Shown: positions 41,180 to 49,149 of the stretch, piece after piece
Position numbering within the stretch: the first letter of the stretch is position 1
How the letters are laid out: each line of letters begins with the position of its first letter
Origin: an uncultured Anaerolineales bacterium
Lineage (GTDB): Bacteria; Chloroflexota; Anaerolineae; Aggregatilineales; Aggregatilineaceae
Assembly (NCBI GenBank): GCA_937135955.1
Contig: CAKZOB010000042.1
Location: 62,001 to 126,000 of the forward strand
Length of the DNA stretch: 64,000 nucleotides
Direction of reading: 5' to 3'
Made by a program: the position numbers and the translations under genes
The notes under the pieces: generated by a model
Database searches by the model: none
Told to the model about the DNA's origin: nothing
Seen by the model: the letters and a program-made list of their open reading frames with translations, nothing else

Positions 41180-44100
41180 CTATCCTTCCTCGCCAGCGGG
41201 CGGCGCGCCCTCGTCGCCCGCACCCTCCGGCGGGACAGGCGCGATCCCGCCCGAAACATCCGACGGCGGGAAGACATAGATGCGCGCCTGTTGTGCATCT
41301 ACCACATAGAGCCGCCCTTGCGGGTCGAAAGCCAGCCCTGCCGGCGACCGTACAGCAGTAGTCCCCGCGGCCTCGTCGTCGGGTTGGTTGAACGACAGCA
41401 CTGGCTGCCCGGCCAGGTTATAGGCCACGATGCGACGCTTATCGTCCATGTCGGTCACGTAGATCAGCGTGCCGTCCGGGCTGACCGCCAGATAGGGCCG
41501 GTTGTACGACTGCCGGTTGCGGAACCACATGTTGACGTTGAAGGTGCGCAGCGGCATCCCCGTCAGGTCAAAGACTTGCACGCGCTTGTTCCACGCTTCG
41601 GCCACATACAGTTCGCGCGAGATGGGGTTGAAGGCCAGGCCCACCGGCTCGTCCAACTGCCCCAGGCCGGTGCCGCCGCGCCCAATGTCGCGCACCCACT
41701 GACCTTCGGGCGTGTAGACGCGGATGCGCTTGCCGCCTGTATCCGCTACATAGACCAGCCCGTCCGGCCCGATGGCGATCTCGCGCGGCCCCCACATGGC
41801 GTCTGGCGATGGATCGGTCGCGGGCACGCCCTCGTGCCCCCAGGCGCGGACGAACTCGCCCTCGCGGGTGAAAATCACCACACGGTTGTTCCAGGTGTCG
41901 GCTACGTAGAGCAGCCCATCCGGCCCGATGTCCAGGCCCCAGGGCTGACGCAACGCCTCACCAGCGGGCACCAGCGCCGGATCGCCAATGCTACGCACGA
42001 ACTCACCTTCTGGGCCGAGCACCACGATCCGGCTGCGATCGGTATCGGTGACGTAGATCAACCCCTCCTCGTCCAGGGCGATGTCGCGCGGGCCGACCAT
42101 GCCCGCCACTTCGCCCAACGCGCGCTCGGCCAGGATTGCCTGGAAGACGCGATCCTCCGGATACTCCGGCTCGCGGATATTGACCGTGCTGCTGCCGATC
42201 CCCGCGTCCCACACCTGCGCGGCGATCTGCTTGTCCACAAAGAAGTACATCCGGTCAGAAACCGGCCACTTGCCCACGGCAAAGCGGTCGTCGCTCGCGC
42301 ATTCGGCGGCAACCGTCCGCGCGCAGGTAGCCAGGAGTGTGTCGCGTTCCTCTTCGGTCGTGCCCAGGCTGGCCTCGTCCTGGCAGCGGAACTGCTTGGA
42401 GTCAATACACATGGCCTGCCCATAGACACGATAGTCGCGATTCCACCAGATATCCCACAGCCCCTGCCGGTAGTACGGCGCGGCGATGTCACGCGCGTCG
42501 GTGCTGAAAACTTTGGCGACACGGTCATAGGTCAGGTTGAAGTACTCCTGCATGGGCCACCACAGGCGGATGTAGCCGAACTCGTAGTAGCGGTCGCCCA
42601 GGATAGAGCGCACATCGCCGACCTTCTTGGTGCCCACGATCACCACGCGCGCGCCTTCCAGCGTCGAAGGGTCTACGCTGCCCGCTTCCCCGCGCAGATA
42701 GCCGTAGTTGGTGTAGTGGCGCAGGTACCAGGTGAACGGCCACGACGAGTCGTCGTCGAAGACGATGCGCATGGCGTGGCCCTCGTTGGTGATCTCGGCG
42801 ATGCGATCGATCTCGCGCATCACCGTCTTGACCGCCGGCCCCGAATGCGCATAGACCAGGTATTCGGTCGCATAGTCGTAATTGATGTAGGCGGCCAGAA
42901 CGGCCACGCGCGCCGTCAAGATGGCCAGCACCCCGGCACCGGCGATGATCGCCAGTCGCCCCACCTGAGCACGGCCCAGGGGTCGCCCCAGCCGCACGAT
43001 GACCGCCACCGCACCCGCCAGCACCAGCACCGCGCCCAGCCAGTTGCCGGTTGCCATCAGGTCTTCGATCTTGCGCCCGCCGAAAGGTGGATACGCGCCC
43101 GTCAGCAGGCGCAGCGCGCGCGCCAGCGCCAGCAACGCCAGCGGCAACGCCCCGATCAGCACCACCCAGCCGCCAACCCCCAGCGACCGCCAGCGCACGC
43201 CTTCGATCACCTGCCCCAGCCACCAGCCCGTCGCCAGGATCAGCGGCACAGTCAGATTGGTGGTGAGCCAGGGCATTTTCTCGCCAGCGATGGTCAGCCC
43301 CAGCGTCATGGCGATAGACCACCAGCCCACCAGGATCATAAACGGTATTCCGCCGATCCATTCGGCATCAGCCGCGCGGCGGGCCAGCTCCGCGGCCAGG
43401 TCGAAGGGACGAGTCAGTCTGCCCGACAGCGGAGGATCGTCCTCGCTCAGAACTTCAGTGCGCTGCCCCGCCGCGACCAGCGTCTCCGCCGCTGCAGGCA
43501 ACTCAGCCGCCTCTACCGCTTCTTCTTCGCCGAATGCCGCCTGTTCGAGCCGATCCAGAGCGCGCGCGGCCCGCCAGCGCCACAACCTGGTCAGCCCCAG
43601 CACGCCCGCGCCCATTGCCCCGATCATCGGCAGGAACTCATAGACGGGCAGTTGCGTGAGCAGATAGTAATACTGTGGCTGACTGCCGCGCCGCACGCCC
43701 TGTTGTTCCAGCCAGTAGCCCAGCGAGCCGATCATGCCGGTCACCAGGCCGTATTGATTGCTGAAGACGGTGGTGAAGAAAAAGGCGAAGATGCCCAGGA
43801 AGATCGCCATGGCGGGCAGCCAGCGTCGCCAGTTCCAGGAGATGCCCACCGACGCCGCCACCATGAGGAAGGGCAACACAGCGGGCAGCGTCGCCTGCAG
43901 CGTGTCGCGCCCTTCAGGGGAATTCGGGTTGTAGTCTTCCAGGTTGTACCCCGCCCAGTAGAGCGAGAATGCCGCCAGCCAGGGCAGAATCAGCGTGCCG
44001 ATCACGATCAGCACGTCGAAGATCGGCTGCCGGTTCAGAAAGTCCCACAGGTTGGTCAGCGTGCGCGTGCCCAGCACCGCCAGCGTGATCAGCGTACCCA

Positions 44101-45541
44101 GCACCCAGGCCAGGATGATCGGCGTATTGTCGTAGCGCCCGCCGTCGAGCGCCGTCACTGCATTGGGATCGGCGGCAAAGGGTTGTGCGCTGGTCTCGGT
44201 GACGAAGCTGAGCCGCTCGAAGATCACCAGCAGGCTGGCAACTACGAATGCCACCAGGACTACCAGCAGCAGGTCGCGCCAGGGCAGGCGCAGTTGCGCC
44301 GGAAAGACGTACACCGCGCTGAGGAAGAGCACGAACAGCAGCGCCAGCACCGGTAAGCCGATCCAGGTCAGCAGGCGGGCGAACATCGCTCCGTCGAAGC
44401 CGTTCGCCACAGCATATTCTTTCGTGGCATTCTGGCCGTAGAGCAGGTCGGCTTCGCTGCGCACCGTCGTTTGCGTCCACACATCCGTCGGTTTGATCAC
44501 GTCTATCACGCAGGCGATCCACAGCGCCACGATCGCGCCCAGGATCAGCCCGGCCATCAACAGATAGAAAGCCGACCGCTCCCGCTTCAGCCAGCGCATC
44601 AGCGCCGCCGCCGCGCCCGCATCCGTCCGCCCCCGCCACGCCCGTTGTACTGCGCCGGAGAGCGCCAGCGGCAGGTAGATCAGCGCGAAGAGGGCGATCA
44701 CCAGAGGCAGGGCCGAGGACAGGTACCACACAGGTCGCAGCAACAAATGCAGCAACCGGCCCAGCGTGAAGGCCAGCAAGGTCACGGCGACCAGCAACAG
44801 ACCGTGTCCGATCAATTGCTGCCACAGCGGGGCGTGCCAGCTCTGGTCGCCCGCCGGATGCAGGCGAATGCCCACGTCCTGCAACATGCGCAGCAGCCAG
44901 TACAGCGTCAAGAAGCTGCCGAAGATGGCGATGTAGATGAAGGAAACTTCCTTCGAGGCCAGAATGCCGATCAGCCCTATCGCCAGCACCCACAGCCAGG
45001 CGGCACGACGTGGTCGCTCGTCATCCATGTAGCGCAGGATGGCGTAGAGGATGACGAACGCGAAGAAAATAGTCGGCGTGTCGTGCCGGATGTAGCGGTT
45101 ATAGTAGAGCAGTTGCGGGGAGATCAGCAGCAGGCCAGAGGCGATCAGCGCGCCAGTGCGCCCCAGCCAACGCCGGAACAGCGCCGGGAAGAGCACGATC
45201 AACACGCCCAGCGTTGCCGGATACAGGCGCGAGGTGAAGTCGTTGTCACCGAACAGGAAGTACAACAGCGCCGTCATATGAAATAGCAGCGGGCCGTGCA
45301 TCATCGGCGTATGGCTAAACTCGCCATATTCCGACAGCCGCCACGAGTAGTACGTATGCAGGCTCTCGTCGTGACTCATCACGCGCGCGCCCAGATCGTA
45401 GAAGCGCGTGAACACCGCCAGCAACAACAGGACGGCGTAGGCCAGCACTTCCCAGCGGACGGGATAGGCGCGCGTCAGGGCCTGGCTAATGGCCTGCTCG
45501 TGCGACTCCGGCGCGGCGTAGAGTTGTTCGCGTGTGGTCAT
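41180..45541 (-). CDS. TIGR03663-type giant membrane protein with NHL propeller
   Basis: A 1453-residue protein. The first ~1000 residues form a polytopic GT-C-like membrane domain (TIGR03663 family): SHDESLHTYYSWRL at about 57 carries the D-E pair typical of the first periplasmic loop of GT39/PMT enzymes, and HTPMMHGPLLFH follows. An extracytoplasmic region of about 100 residues leads to six NHL repeats (about 1150-1435), for example DGLLYVADTWNNRVVIF, enough for a complete six-bladed beta-propeller. A short Pro/Gly/Glu tail ends it. The N-terminus is cytoplasmic. Probably a lipid-linked-sugar-dependent transferase with a surface-exposed binding propeller; the substrate is unknown. Confidence 0.88.
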   Translation of the reverse strand: MTTREQLYAAPESHEQAISQALTRAYPVRWEVLAYAVLLLLAVFTRFYDLGARVMSHDESLHTYYSWRLSEYGEFSHTPMMHGPLLFHMTALLYFLFGDNDFTSRLYPATLGVLIVLFPALFRRWLGRTGALIASGLLLISPQLLYYNRYIRHDTPTIFFAFVILYAILRYMDDERPRRAAWLWVLAIGLIGILASKEVSFIYIAIFGSFLTLYWLLRMLQDVGIRLHPAGDQSWHAPLWQQLIGHGLLLVAVTLLAFTLGRLLHLLLRPVWYLSSALPLVIALFALIYLPLALSGAVQRAWRGRTDAGAAAALMRWLKRERSAFYLLMAGLILGAIVALWIACVIDVIKPTDVWTQTTVRSEADLLYGQNATKEYAVANGFDGAMFARLLTWIGLPVLALLFVLFLSAVYVFPAQLRLPWRDLLLVVLVAFVVASLLVIFERLSFVTETSAQPFAADPNAVTALDGGRYDNTPIILAWVLGTLITLAVLGTRTLTNLWDFLNRQPIFDVLIVIGTLILPWLAAFSLYWAGYNLEDYNPNSPEGRDTLQATLPAVLPFLMVAASVGISWNWRRWLPAMAIFLGIFAFFFTTVFSNQYGLVTGMIGSLGYWLEQQGVRRGSQPQYYYLLTQLPVYEFLPMIGAMGAGVLGLTRLWRWRAARALDRLEQAAFGEEEAVEAAELPAAAETLVAAGQRTEVLSEDDPPLSGRLTRPFDLAAELARRAADAEWIGGIPFMILVGWWSIAMTLGLTIAGEKMPWLTTNLTVPLILATGWWLGQVIEGVRWRSLGVGGWVVLIGALPLALLALARALRLLTGAYPPFGGRKIEDLMATGNWLGAVLVLAGAVAVIVRLGRPLGRAQVGRLAIIAGAGVLAILTARVAVLAAYINYDYATEYLVYAHSGPAVKTVMREIDRIAEITNEGHAMRIVFDDDSSWPFTWYLRHYTNYGYLRGEAGSVDPSTLEGARVVIVGTKKVGDVRSILGDRYYEFGYIRLWWPMQEYFNLTYDRVAKVFSTDARDIAAPYYRQGLWDIWWNRDYRVYGQAMCIDSKQFRCQDEASLGTTEEERDTLLATCARTVAAECASDDRFAVGKWPVSDRMYFFVDKQIAAQVWDAGIGSSTVNIREPEYPEDRVFQAILAERALGEVAGMVGPRDIALDEEGLIYVTDTDRSRIVVLGPEGEFVRSIGDPALVPAGEALRQPWGLDIGPDGLLYVADTWNNRVVIFTREGEFVRAWGHEGVPATDPSPDAMWGPREIAIGPDGLVYVADTGGKRIRVYTPEGQWVRDIGRGGTGLGQLDEPVGLAFNPISRELYVAEAWNKRVQVFDLTGMPLRTFNVNMWFRNRQSYNRPYLAVSPDGTLIYVTDMDDKRRIVAYNLAGQPVLSFNQPDDEAAGTTAVRSPAGLAFDPQGRLYVVDAQQARIYVFPPSDVSGGIAPVPPEGAGDEGAPPAGEEG

Positions 45542-45607
45542 GCGCTCACTTTCCCCAAAGCCTGATAGCGGCGCGCCTGTGCGCCCTTGTGTCTTGTACC
45601 GGACAAG

Positions 45608-45710
45608 CTACCTGGGTGCATTTCAGTTGAGTTCACAATACCCGACAAGCGCGAACAGGTCTGATGCATGATCAGCCGACCGTGAACTTTTGTGAAATGC
45701 ACCCAGCTAC
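45608..45710. repeat. Large imperfect inverted repeat
   Basis: Arms of about 29 bp (45608-45636 and 45682-45710) share CTGGGTGCATTTCA and AGTTCAC and enclose 45 bases. It lies in the 291-base gap between the anti-sigma gene and the TIGR03663 gene. It could be a MITE-like element or an RNA hairpin. No target-site duplication was seen. Confidence 0.55.
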
Positions 45711-45723
45711 CCCATATTTTTAC

Positions 45724-45789
45724 ACCGCACAGACGCAGAGGTATACATTCCCTGTGTGCCTTCTCTGTGCCCTCTGTGTCCTCTGCGGT
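45724..45789. repeat. CTCTGCG-type intergenic repeat, copy 1
   Basis: ACCGCACAGACGCAGAGG at the left and CCTCTGTGTCCTCTGCGGT at the right form a loose inverted repeat. A shorter relative is at 52056-52082. Such 'CCTCTGCGTCTCTGCGGT' strings are widespread intergenic repeats in several phyla. No function is suggested. Confidence 0.55.
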
Positions 45790-45832
45790 ACATGGCGACT
45801 CTCCAAACCCGCATAGCCCCCGCCCCGGCGCG

Positions 45833-46390
45833 TCACTGCCAGAAAGCGCCGCGCCGCGCCTCCGGCGAGACGGTCGCGGCAGGCATGGGCACCGGGCTGG
45901 CCCCGACGAGGCTCACTGGCGAGGCCGTCGCCGGATGGTGCGCCAGCGCTTCCCCCTCATCGGCCAGTGCCTCGCTGGTATCAGTCGCGGCGGGCGTGGG
46001 CGACGCCATACTGACCGGCAACGGTTGCTGCACGAGCGCCTGAGGTGCCAACCGCTCTCCAGCAAAGACCGGCAGGGCCACCGCCAGCGTCACGGCCAGC
46101 GCCAGAGCCAGCGCCAGCGCTGCCCCCCACATGTCGGTCGGGGCGCGCAACCCGCGCCGCGGACGGTTGATCTCGCTCCACACCGCCCACCAGGTCGCCG
46201 CAGCAGGACGGCGCGGCCCCAGGGTGCGCATCTCATCGCGCAGGTCGCGGGCGATCTGCTCTTCGCGAGCCAGCGCCGCCCGACAATGCGCGCACTGCCG
46301 CACATGGTTGACGACGCGCGCCTGCTGCCCTGGCCCCAACTGACCGTGCACATAGCGCGTGAGCAAATGGGTTACATGACGGTCTCGCAT
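45833..46390 (-). CDS. Zinc anti-sigma factor (zf-HC2)
   Basis: A 185-residue protein that probably holds the adjacent ECF sigma factor inactive. The N-terminal anti-sigma domain has the zinc motif HxxxCxxC (HVRQCAHC, about residue 32) inside an HVTHLLTRYVHGQLGPG context. A single membrane helix follows (WGAALALALALAVTLAV, about 90-110), then a Thr/Ala/Pro-rich extracytoplasmic tail. ATG 46390 is used; a GTG three codons upstream is possible. It is about 100 bases downstream of the sigma gene, with no terminator in between. Confidence 0.85.
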   Translation of the reverse strand: MRDRHVTHLLTRYVHGQLGPGQQARVVNHVRQCAHCRAALAREEQIARDLRDEMRTLGPRRPAAATWWAVWSEINRPRRGLRAPTDMWGAALALALALAVTLAVALPVFAGERLAPQALVQQPLPVSMASPTPAATDTSEALADEGEALAHHPATASPVSLVGASPVPMPAATVSPEARRGAFWQ

Positions 46391-46399
46391 GGCTTGCAC

Positions 46400-46492
46400 T
46401 TCAGTCTGGTTCGGAGTCTGGAGTCAAGAGCTTTCGAGATCAGAGCGAGTTATCCCGACTCCTCACTCCCAACTCACTACTTCTCACTCCCA
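46400..46492. repeat. Degenerate CTCACTCC-type repeat between sigma and anti-sigma genes
   Basis: The short gap holds repeated CTCACTCC/ACTCCTC strings in near-tandem form. It looks like low-complexity repeat DNA rather than a regulatory site. Confidence 0.35.
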
Positions 46493-47125
46493 CTACACCT
46501 GCCACAGCTCGGCCAGGGCGGCTTCGTCTGCCGCGCTCAACGCCTTGCGCAGTTGCTCGTGCGCCAACCGGATGCGACTTTCTGCCGTCTTCTGGGGACA
46601 CTCCATGATCTCGGCCATCTCGCGATAGGTCAAGCCCTGTCCATAGCGCAGCGCCACCGCCTCGCGCAGCCGCGGCGAGAGCGTCGCCAGCGCGCGCCGC
46701 AATGAATCGTGCAACTCCGTCCACGCCGCGCGATGTTCCGGCAAATCGGCAGCCGGCGCGGGCGGCTCCAGGCCCGTCGCCAGCAGATTGGTCAACGCCA
46801 CTGTCGGCAGCCACTTACGCCGCCGCGCGTTACGGCACCGGCTGATGGTGATGGTATACAGCCAGGTACGGAACGCCCCGCGCGCCGGATCGTAGCGGTG
46901 CAGGTTGCGAAAAGCGTAGATCATGACTTCCTGCAACACATCCTCGGCGTCCTGCTCGTCCAGCAGCACGCTATAGGCCAGCCGGTACAGGCTGGAAGCA
47001 TACTGTTCGTAGATCGTCGCGTAGGCACTCTGATCGCCCGCCAGGCAACGTCCGATCAGCGCCATCAAGTCCGGATCGTTGGTCGAGCCCGGCGCGTGTG
47101 CATCTGTTGGTTGCATGTCATTCAT
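46493..47125 (-). CDS. ECF-type RNA polymerase sigma factor
   Basis: A 210-residue sigma-70-family protein with regions 2 and 4 only. Region 2 has YRLAYSVLLDEQDAEDVLQE and AFRTWLYTITISRCRNARRR; region 4 is LSPRLREAVALRYGQGLTYREMAEIM with a following TAESRIRLAHEQLRKAL helix. A 20-residue N-terminal extension precedes region 2. It is 18 bases after the upstream GT-C-like gene, so it is probably cotranscribed with the membrane-protein genes. Its anti-sigma factor is the next gene. Target promoters cannot be determined here. Confidence 0.93.
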   Translation of the reverse strand: MNDMQPTDAHAPGSTNDPDLMALIGRCLAGDQSAYATIYEQYASSLYRLAYSVLLDEQDAEDVLQEVMIYAFRNLHRYDPARGAFRTWLYTITISRCRNARRRKWLPTVALTNLLATGLEPPAPAADLPEHRAAWTELHDSLRRALATLSPRLREAVALRYGQGLTYREMAEIMECPQKTAESRIRLAHEQLRKALSAADEAALAELWQV

Positions 47126-47143
47126 CCTACACTCCGCCCCCGC

Positions 47144-49141
47144 CTAGTCCTCAGTGACCTGCTCCACCCCGTAAACGTCGTGCCGCACCCACAGCCTCAG
47201 CCGCCCGACCTCTTCCGGTTTGATCGCCGTTTCGTTCCGGTAGAACCACATGATCGCGTCGCGCCACGAGAGCGTGTCAATATTCCACGCCCGGCGAATC
47301 ACCAGGTCTTTGCCCACATAGGGTGCGCCCATGCGCGGCTGCTCATCGCGGACGGGCATCAGCACAGCACCTGTCGCCGTCTCCGGCCCCACGCCATCCA
47401 CGAAGACTGTGTTCGGGTAATCGCGCAAGGCCCAGGCCAACGCTCCATCGGGCGGCACCAGCGCCGTCACGGTCAACAGCTTCGGCTCGCCTGTAGCGCG
47501 CAGGCTCATCGTCTGCAGAGTCTCGCGCAGTTCGAACACATCGTCCGTCACCGGATCAATCACCCACAGTTGCCGCGGGTCTCCGGCAGAGCCAAAGGCC
47601 ACCTGTCCGCCCAAGCCCAGGCTGAACAGCAGCAGCGTCGCCAGCGTCCCCAGTGCCACGCCGCGCCAGGCGGCCCGCGCTCCCCACAGACTGCCGATCA
47701 GGAAGTACAGCACGCCGTTGAGCAGGGTCACCAGCACGGTGATCAACAGGCGTAGCTGAATGAAGCCCAACACGTAAGCATAGACAAAAACGCCCGGCTG
47801 CACTTCCACCGACTGAATCTGCTGGTACTGGAAGTCCGACGCGCGGCTGTAAATGCCCTCGGCCAGCCGATCCACCAGCGCTGAGAAATCTGTCACGCCG
47901 CCCGGCAGGTCAAAGAGCAGGCGTTTGCCCAACAAGACGATGCTCAGGCCCACCGCCAGCCACAGCCCCATGGTAATCAGCGCGTGTAGCGGCACGCCCC
48001 ACGAGGGCACGCGCCACATCAGGCCGGGGCGCTCGGTCAGCCAGTCGGTGACGCGCAGAGCGATCAGGATCGCCATCGGCACGGTGATCCACAGGGCGTG
48101 TGCCGCGCTCGCGCCCACATAGCCCACCGACCAGACGATGCTCGCCAGCGCCCAGCCCGCCAACGCCCGCTCGAAGAAGCCCCCCTGCCTTATGGCGTGA
48201 TAGAGCGCCAGCAGGCCAAAGAGCACAATGCCCGTCTCGTAGCGCAGCGCCACCCAGGCCGGAAAAGCCTTCGGCGTGCCGACCGGTCGCTCCACGAAGC
48301 CGTGTAGCCCGGCCCAGAGCGCATTGCCCACCACGCCCAGCCCCGACGGCACCCAGAACGCCAGAGTCGCGACGACCGCGACCGTCACGCCCGCCGCCAG
48401 CACTCCGGCAGCCCAGGGCCAGGCGCGCACCAGCCGCCGGACCGTGTCCATCACGTCGGTCTCGCTTTCGTCGCCCGTCAGCCAGGCGAATAGCATCCCG
48501 AAAGTCAGCGAGAGGGCGGTCAGCAAGCCAGCGGGTTCGGCCAGCAAGATCATCGCCGCAAAGCAGACCGTCGCCAACACGGCCCAGCGCTCCGCCCGCG
48601 TCTCCACGAAACGCAGGGCCAGCCACGGCCCCAGCAATGCCAGCAGCATTGTCCAAGTGACCGGACTCATCGTCCGCGCTGCCAGCATGGCCACCGGCGA
48701 GACCGCCAGCAGCAGGCTGATGATCAGCGGCGGCAACACGCCGAGGTAGCGTCGCCACAGCGCCGGCGTCAGAACCAGCAGCACGCCCGCCAGGGCCACC
48801 GGCAGGCGCGCCGTGATCTCGTTGGCGCTGCCCATGCCGAAGATCGCCGCGTGCAGGGCGAAGGTCAGCGGGCTATCGGCCTGCGGGATCGGGCCGGGCA
48901 CGCGCCTGTCCACAGTGCGCAACGCTGCCAGGGCCTGCCGGGCCTGCGCGTCGTCCAGCGGCGCATGATCCAGAGCAGCCACACGCAACAGCAAGGCCAC
49001 GAGCGCCAGCGCGAGGTAGATCAGCGCTTCCGGCGTCACGCGCACGCCCGGCACAGCGCTGGTCAGAATGGGCTGCGTATCGGTCTTTTCGCGCAGCGGC
49101 TCGCCCAGCGGCAATGCTGCGCTGTCTCCATGCGCGTTCAT
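47144..49141 (-). CDS. GT-C-like polytopic membrane protein
   Basis: About 665 residues with 12-13 membrane helices. The first loop after helix 1 has LDHAPLDDAQARQALAALR, an acidic pair where GT39/PMT-type transferases have DE/DD. A C-terminal soluble domain (about 500-665) with DVFELRETLQTMSLR and FVDGVGPETATGAVL is extracytoplasmic. ATG 49141 was chosen because AGAGGTG precedes it; a GTG at 49153 that overlaps the DUF2298 stop (GTGA) is an alternative. It lies between a DUF2298 gene and the ECF sigma gene. Confidence 0.8.
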   Translation of the reverse strand: MNAHGDSAALPLGEPLREKTDTQPILTSAVPGVRVTPEALIYLALALVALLLRVAALDHAPLDDAQARQALAALRTVDRRVPGPIPQADSPLTFALHAAIFGMGSANEITARLPVALAGVLLVLTPALWRRYLGVLPPLIISLLLAVSPVAMLAARTMSPVTWTMLLALLGPWLALRFVETRAERWAVLATVCFAAMILLAEPAGLLTALSLTFGMLFAWLTGDESETDVMDTVRRLVRAWPWAAGVLAAGVTVAVVATLAFWVPSGLGVVGNALWAGLHGFVERPVGTPKAFPAWVALRYETGIVLFGLLALYHAIRQGGFFERALAGWALASIVWSVGYVGASAAHALWITVPMAILIALRVTDWLTERPGLMWRVPSWGVPLHALITMGLWLAVGLSIVLLGKRLLFDLPGGVTDFSALVDRLAEGIYSRASDFQYQQIQSVEVQPGVFVYAYVLGFIQLRLLITVLVTLLNGVLYFLIGSLWGARAAWRGVALGTLATLLLFSLGLGGQVAFGSAGDPRQLWVIDPVTDDVFELRETLQTMSLRATGEPKLLTVTALVPPDGALAWALRDYPNTVFVDGVGPETATGAVLMPVRDEQPRMGAPYVGKDLVIRRAWNIDTLSWRDAIMWFYRNETAIKPEEVGRLRLWVRHDVYGVEQVTED

Positions 49142-49149
49142 CTCACCTC

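Noticed and set aside
41132-44356. A 1074-codon open frame on the plus strand
   Set aside because: It is antisense to the TIGR03663 gene, has low-complexity His/Arg/Gln composition typical of a GC-rich shadow frame, and matches no family. Similar long plus-strand frames across 30253-40080 and 57397-60243 were rejected for the same reason.
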